Part shown: one piece after another, positions 59,708-64,000 of the stretch | How positions within the stretch are numbered: position 1 is the first letter of the stretch | How the letters are laid out: each line of letters starts with the position of its first letter | Assembly (NCBI RefSeq): GCF_022581195.2 | Contig: NC_061465.1 | Location: 6,884,501 to 6,948,500, forward strand | Direction: 5' to 3' | From: Helicoverpa zea | Lineage: Eukaryota > Arthropoda > Insecta > Lepidoptera > Noctuidae | Length of the DNA: 64,000 bases | The notes under the pieces: generated by a model | The model's input: the letters and a program-made list of their open reading frames with translations, nothing else | What the model was told of the DNA's origin: nothing | Database searches by the model: none | Program-made: the position numbers and the translations under genes

Positions 59708-60046
59708 ATGTACAAAAAATACCTAGCAAGTGTCGTCGTATATTTTATGTGTACATTTTCATATCAATCATCGGTGCCAGATTGTGCTTCCTTGACGATA
59801 AAACCAAATCTCCCATATTTCCATCAATTGTTCGTGAGAGGATATTTTTATTGGCTAAAAATAAAACATTCATGCGTAGCATGTGGTAATAAAAAGTACA
59901 TACAGTTGTTATACACATATCTACTATACAGTTGTTGTAGTTACGAAGAAAGTTTTTTCTATGTTTTGTGTAGTCCCACTAAAATTGTTGCCAAATCAAA
60001 GTTTTTCCAAGCATCTGTAACACTTAGAACTTTGGAGAGCACATAA
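59708..60046 (+). CDS. Hypothetical 112-residue ORF, probably chance
   Basis: ATG start (MYKKYLASVVVYFMCTFSYQ) with a hydrophobic N-terminus that resembles a signal peptide, ten or so cysteines and a TAA/TAG-rich AT-biased environment. It is one of the longest frames outside transposons, but it has no recognised family, no obvious promoter or polyadenylation context and codon use typical of random AT-rich DNA. A short secreted Cys-rich protein cannot be excluded. Confidence 0.12.
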   Translation: MYKKYLASVVVYFMCTFSYQSSVPDCASLTIKPNLPYFHQLFVRGYFYWLKIKHSCVACGNKKYIQLLYTYLLYSCCSYEESFFYVLCSPTKIVAKSKFFQASVTLRTLEST

Positions 60047-62927
60047 TAGCAAGCAATAGATCGCAAAACACACTGAAGTATGTCTACTGTTCCCAACCAT
60101 TGTGTTCATGACAGATAGAACTTGGAAACTACAGGAACAAGTTAAATATTGAAGTTGACAAACTGGAACCCAAGTCTATTCGGCGCGGATCCAATTTGAG
60201 GTTAGCTTCTACTCGCATCGTGTATGTTTTAATAGAATTAACAGAAGAACCAGCTTTATGAATAAGCGTGTCTAATGGTTTTTGATTTAGACAAAGATTT
60301 ATTGTTACATGATGTGACTCGGGGCATAATTTACAATGATACAAGGGCAAGGGATAATAAGCGCATTAGAGTTATTAGATCAGGCTTGTGACACATGGAC
60401 TCGTGAATTTGTGAACGTACGCACACATCATTCATATTAGACAACACTGTTGATTACGTTTCACAACCGCCTCCTAATATGTCAACAAGATTAATAAATA
60501 ATATGGTCTTTATGGTCATAAAACATTAATTCATATAGAAAAAAAAAACGAATTTCTGTAATAAATAAACCCACAGACTTGTTAAAATAAACAATGAATT
60601 TCTAAAGAAAATACATGGGTACATACTTGTAGTATAACAATTTGACATTTTAATTCTCAGACAATGAAAATTCCTTTATAAAACAAATTGTTTCCAATAA
60701 AAGCTGGTTTTATTGATATTATTAGTGGACCTTGAGTCGGCTCGTTAAGGTGCGAGCCACACTGGCGTGACATGAGTAACATAGAAATATAACTATTCGT
60801 TCGGCACATGTGACGGTAAATTACAATTTGTGACCGGGCGTTAACTTCACTGACAGATTTATTCTTCGTATACACGTCCTACTTTGTGTCACAGCTCATA
60901 AAGATGTCGTTACGTTGAATTAATATGGTCGCACATTGAATTAATTTATACTAATAATGTCGTTCGAAAATAAAAAGGGCTGTGACCAAAAATCTGTGTG
61001 TTTATTTCTTTGGTCAAAAGACGCGTGGGGCTAATTGGAAATTGTAATTTTAATCTCACACGTTTGACCTAAAATTCTTGATAAATTAGACTAATTTGTC
61101 ACTAAGAATGGTATTTGGGTTCGTTTTATTCACACGAAAACTATTATATGAATGAATTAATAGACTAATAGAGAATTAGTTACACGCCTAACGCAGTTTA
61201 AAGATATAAAACCTGGCATGTTTTATATCTAGTAGTCAGACTTAAAAATTCTAAACAAAAACATTTCAAATAAACAATCGGATAATTTAATGTTCACGGT
61301 AAGCGCTTTTCATTTTACACAAGGTTGAAGCAATAATCATAATCCTAATTCAGATTAATGTAAAAATACACAATTTTGATAAAATAACTCCGACTTCTAT
61401 TTAATTATTCCTGCAGTTAATTAAGTGAAAAGTACGAACTAAAAGCATTAATAATATTATTCAAACAACAGTGCATCCTTAATTCAGAAATTTAATGATA
61501 GTTATTTCTAGGTTTCTCTCATCTGGATTAAATTTGTCCGGAGCGATGTGAATAAGAAAATGGATCCCGGGTTCCCGAGGAAATTAACTTGAGTGAGGAT
61601 TTAAATTTTTCATCAAACCAACCTAATTAACTTCATAATTAAACTTGGCAATCTTGCGGAGTTTTATTCATCTATTGAGACTTGGCTAATTCGCGCTCCG
61701 ATCTAGTCAATATAATTTCCATTTAGTACTGAAACAAATTCACTTGGATCTCGCGATTTCTCATTAACAATAAAATTTCGTAAGTTAGTAATGAATACGT
61801 TGAATTTACAATTAAGAGCCGAAATGGCTTTCCTTCAATAACCGTTGTTATACAAAGCCTCGTCCAGATAAATAGGAAACGTAGAGGGTGAGGTCCCTTC
61901 AAAATAAGCATTGTTAAATCTTTGCGAAGTCTCCAAGTTTTCGCCATTAAGTACACTTTAAGTATAGAACTTAAATGAAGTGGAAAAGTTGACCGGAAAG
62001 AATTACCGTAGGGCAAGTTCATCTCATCAACTTTGTAAGTTAAAAATTAAATTATATGTATGGTTTTGTTTTCGCTTAAACTTTATTAAAGAAAATTATT
62101 TTTGATTAAATTAACTAAATCTGTAGGGATTAATTTACTGAGAATAAGTATAAAATATCAAAGCGAAGATGAGCCCGTCAGAACTTATATTTCAATTCAG
62201 TTAGAATAGTAAATTTTCCATTGAATTAATATAAATTCAAAAATAATTTCAAGTACAGACATTATCATCAAAGAGCGACAATAAAAGCTAAAAACTTAAT
62301 TGTTTCATTCGCCATTTCAGTTTAAAAATGGAACAAAAAAAAAACAAAAGAATGATAGCGTGCCAACCAACCCATCCAATTACACAACGATTATGTAAGT
62401 ACATACCATTCAATGTAATAGTTATGTCAAAGGTTGTTAAACCCAGGTAATTGTTAGTCCAAAGTAGGTCATATAGTGTGCACTATACTTGGTTTCATAC
62501 ACAAAGTTTGTTGACAAGGGTCCAATGTGCAGGGCTACGAAAACCGCTTCATTAGCATGCGAGTTTTAGTTTGAGATTGTACTTTACTTATATTCGTGTC
62601 GTTTACAAAACACGCTTCCTTTAGGTATGTGTTAATTACAGCTCTAATACACTCGGGTACAACAACGTTAATTGGGAAACGAAAGTTATTGATTTAGGGA
62701 AGCTTTCGTATGGGATAAGTCAAGTCGGAGTTTGGAAGATTAATATTGTTTTCGTGGTAGGTACCTAATGGAAATAAACCAATATTAGAATCTTAGAGAT
62801 ACCATCCCATACATACTGCCAAAAAAACTGACTATCAAAATTAAGTACTTAGCAGTCGCATCAAATCCTAAAACAGAAATCATTAAAATATTATTGTTTC
62901 AATGGCACCAAAATGTGTAAAAGACTT
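60047..62927. other. AT-rich DNA, no gene recognised
   Basis: Frames at 60129-60350, 60657-60875 and 61723-62022 (minus) carry no domain. No transposon ends were recognised. Confidence 0.5.
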
Positions 62928-62954
62928 AACTATGACTCAATAAGAGTCATAGTT
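62928..62954. repeat. 11-bp-stem hairpin beside a dispersed repeat
   Basis: AACTATGACTC (62928-62938) pairs with GAGTCATAGTT (62944-62954) across AATAA. It sits directly before the dispersed repeat and may belong to its insertion site. Confidence 0.5.
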
Positions 62955-62959
62955 CAGCC

Positions 62960-63228
62960 TTTTTAGGGTTGTGTACCCAAAGGGTAAAACGGGACCCTAT
63001 TGTTTTCGCTCCCCTGTCCGTCCGTTCGTCCGTCCATCACCAGGCTGTATCTCATGAACCGTAATAGTTAGAGAGCTGTTATAACAACAAATACTGAAAA
63101 CTAGAATTAAATAAATATATTGCGGGGCTCCCATAAAACAAAAATAATTTTTTTTTTGTCCGTTTTATAAATAATGGTACGGAACCCTTCGTGCGCGAGT
63201 CCAACTCGCACTTGGCCGGTTTTTTTTT
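62960..63228 (+). repeat. Common lepidopteran dispersed repeat
   Basis: Begins TTTTTAGGGTTGTGTACCC, has the CTGTCCGTCCGTTCGTCCGT tract near 63015, and ends GGTACGGAACCCTTCGTGCG, ACTCGCACTTGGCCGGTTTTTTTT. The subterminal AGGGTTGTGTACC and inverted GGTACGGAACCCT form an imperfect inverted repeat, and a small palindrome (GTGCGCGAGTCCAACTCGCAC region, 63191-63211) lies near the right end. Very abundant in Lepidoptera by recall; class uncertain, probably a non-autonomous DNA element. Confidence 0.65.
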
Positions 63229-64000
63229 AGGTTGCGAACATTTTTCTAAATAACTATTCTAAACTCTAGAGCACAGAAACAAAATCTATTCATTCAACAT
63301 ACAAGTTCAGTTTTTCCTAGCTTTAAAAATCTTTTCAGCATTACGTAAGGCCGAATCAAAAACAAATCGCTGTGGGTGTATTTTCCGATTTTACGGTTGT
63401 CTATACAAATTGAAATCAAAGTTTACGTACAATTTATTGTGGTGGCGACACACCCACGCCACGTGTATGTCGAACGTATGCAAAAACTATTCCTCCTATT
63501 TTATCTGTCCTTTGTTTTGCGAAAGAGTTTTTACCTAAAAAGAACGAACATAGTAAATGCAACGTTTTTTTGTAAGTGAAAATTAATATAAACGTAACAC
63601 AACTAAAATGTTTTAAGTATTTATTTAATTAACATATTTTAAATATATATAATTCATAATATATTTGTTAATCGTAGTACCATAAAAAAGTGGTAAGTAT
63701 TAAAATTGCCAATAAATGATTTTGATTCCTGATAAATAGGTTTCATCATTACCATATGCGGATGATAAATACGCAGGGATTGCATGAATTACGTATACTT
63801 TTAGTTTGTTACTTAAATTCCGATTTTTCTTTATTGAAACCAGCAACAGAAATCGGATTTATAGTGTTGCCAACACACTCCGTGTAACTTTAACGCCGGC
63901 AAAAACGATTTCAGTTTTCAGATCGCACCTACCTCTGTTATGGAAGAATTTACAGCCAAACCGCAGTTAGAAAGCTTTTATACAACTTTTATTTATTCGG
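63229..64000. other. AT-rich DNA, no gene recognised
   Basis: The plus-strand frame at 63376-63579 (67 residues) has no recognisable domain. Nothing else was supported up to the window end. Confidence 0.5.

Overview
The window is AT-rich eukaryotic DNA with no confident host protein-coding exon, no tRNA or rRNA gene, no CRISPR array and no bacterial operon structure. The repeats point to a moth or butterfly, most likely a noctuid-like moth: a tRNA-derived SINE with intact A and B boxes, R1-clade and RTE-type LINE fragments, a Helitron starting TCTATACTAATATT, and several inverted-repeat DNA transposon families. That assignment rests on recognising repeat families by eye, not on a search. The region is probably an intergenic desert or the inside of a very long intron. 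Nearly all short open frames outside the transposons look like chance.

Layout. 1-4.4 kb: unique DNA, with a Helitron-like 5' fragment and a small inverted/direct repeat cluster near 2.6-3.6 kb. 4.4-6.3 kb: a 223-bp perfect-TIR MITE and a full-length SINE with a 17-bp target-site duplication. 6.3-13.3 kb: mostly unique; a pre-miRNA-like hairpin (10.23 kb), a decayed RTE 3' end (11.3-11.8 kb), and two hairpin MITEs back to back sharing one TTA (12.8-13.25 kb). 14.8 kb: a palindromic pair of CRE (TGACGTCA) sites. 15.86-16.17 kb: a short non-autonomous Helitron holding a LINE-type tail. 17-32 kb: largely unique, with a few repeats. 32.46-34.43 kb: a nested complex, where a 4-bp-TSD inverted-repeat element carrying internal sub-repeats is interrupted by a longer relative of the 4.4-kb MITE. 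37.3-37.6 kb: an RTE tail with an 11-bp TSD next to a 71-bp perfect-stem palindrome with a 7-bp TSD. 40.46-41.55 kb: a 5'-truncated R1-clade LINE with a 17-bp TSD. 42.15 kb: a fresh 97-bp tandem duplication. 46 kb: a GC-elevated block of unknown nature. 49.5-49.76 kb: a second R1-clade 3' end on the opposite strand. 57.5-58.4 kb: a local duplication whose two copies have received different insertions. 63 kb: a common lepidopteran dispersed repeat.

The most informative points are mechanistic. The two R1-clade 3' ends share a hairpin with an identical loop and two compensatory base-pair changes. The R1 5' junction holds a four-fold 9-bp repeat built from the element's own truncated end plus microhomology to the target. 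The 4.4-kb MITE is identical over 168 bp to one end of the 33-kb element and carries that same end at both termini, suggesting a snap-back origin. The nested insertion at 33 kb can be validated from a sibling sub-repeat that serves as an empty site.
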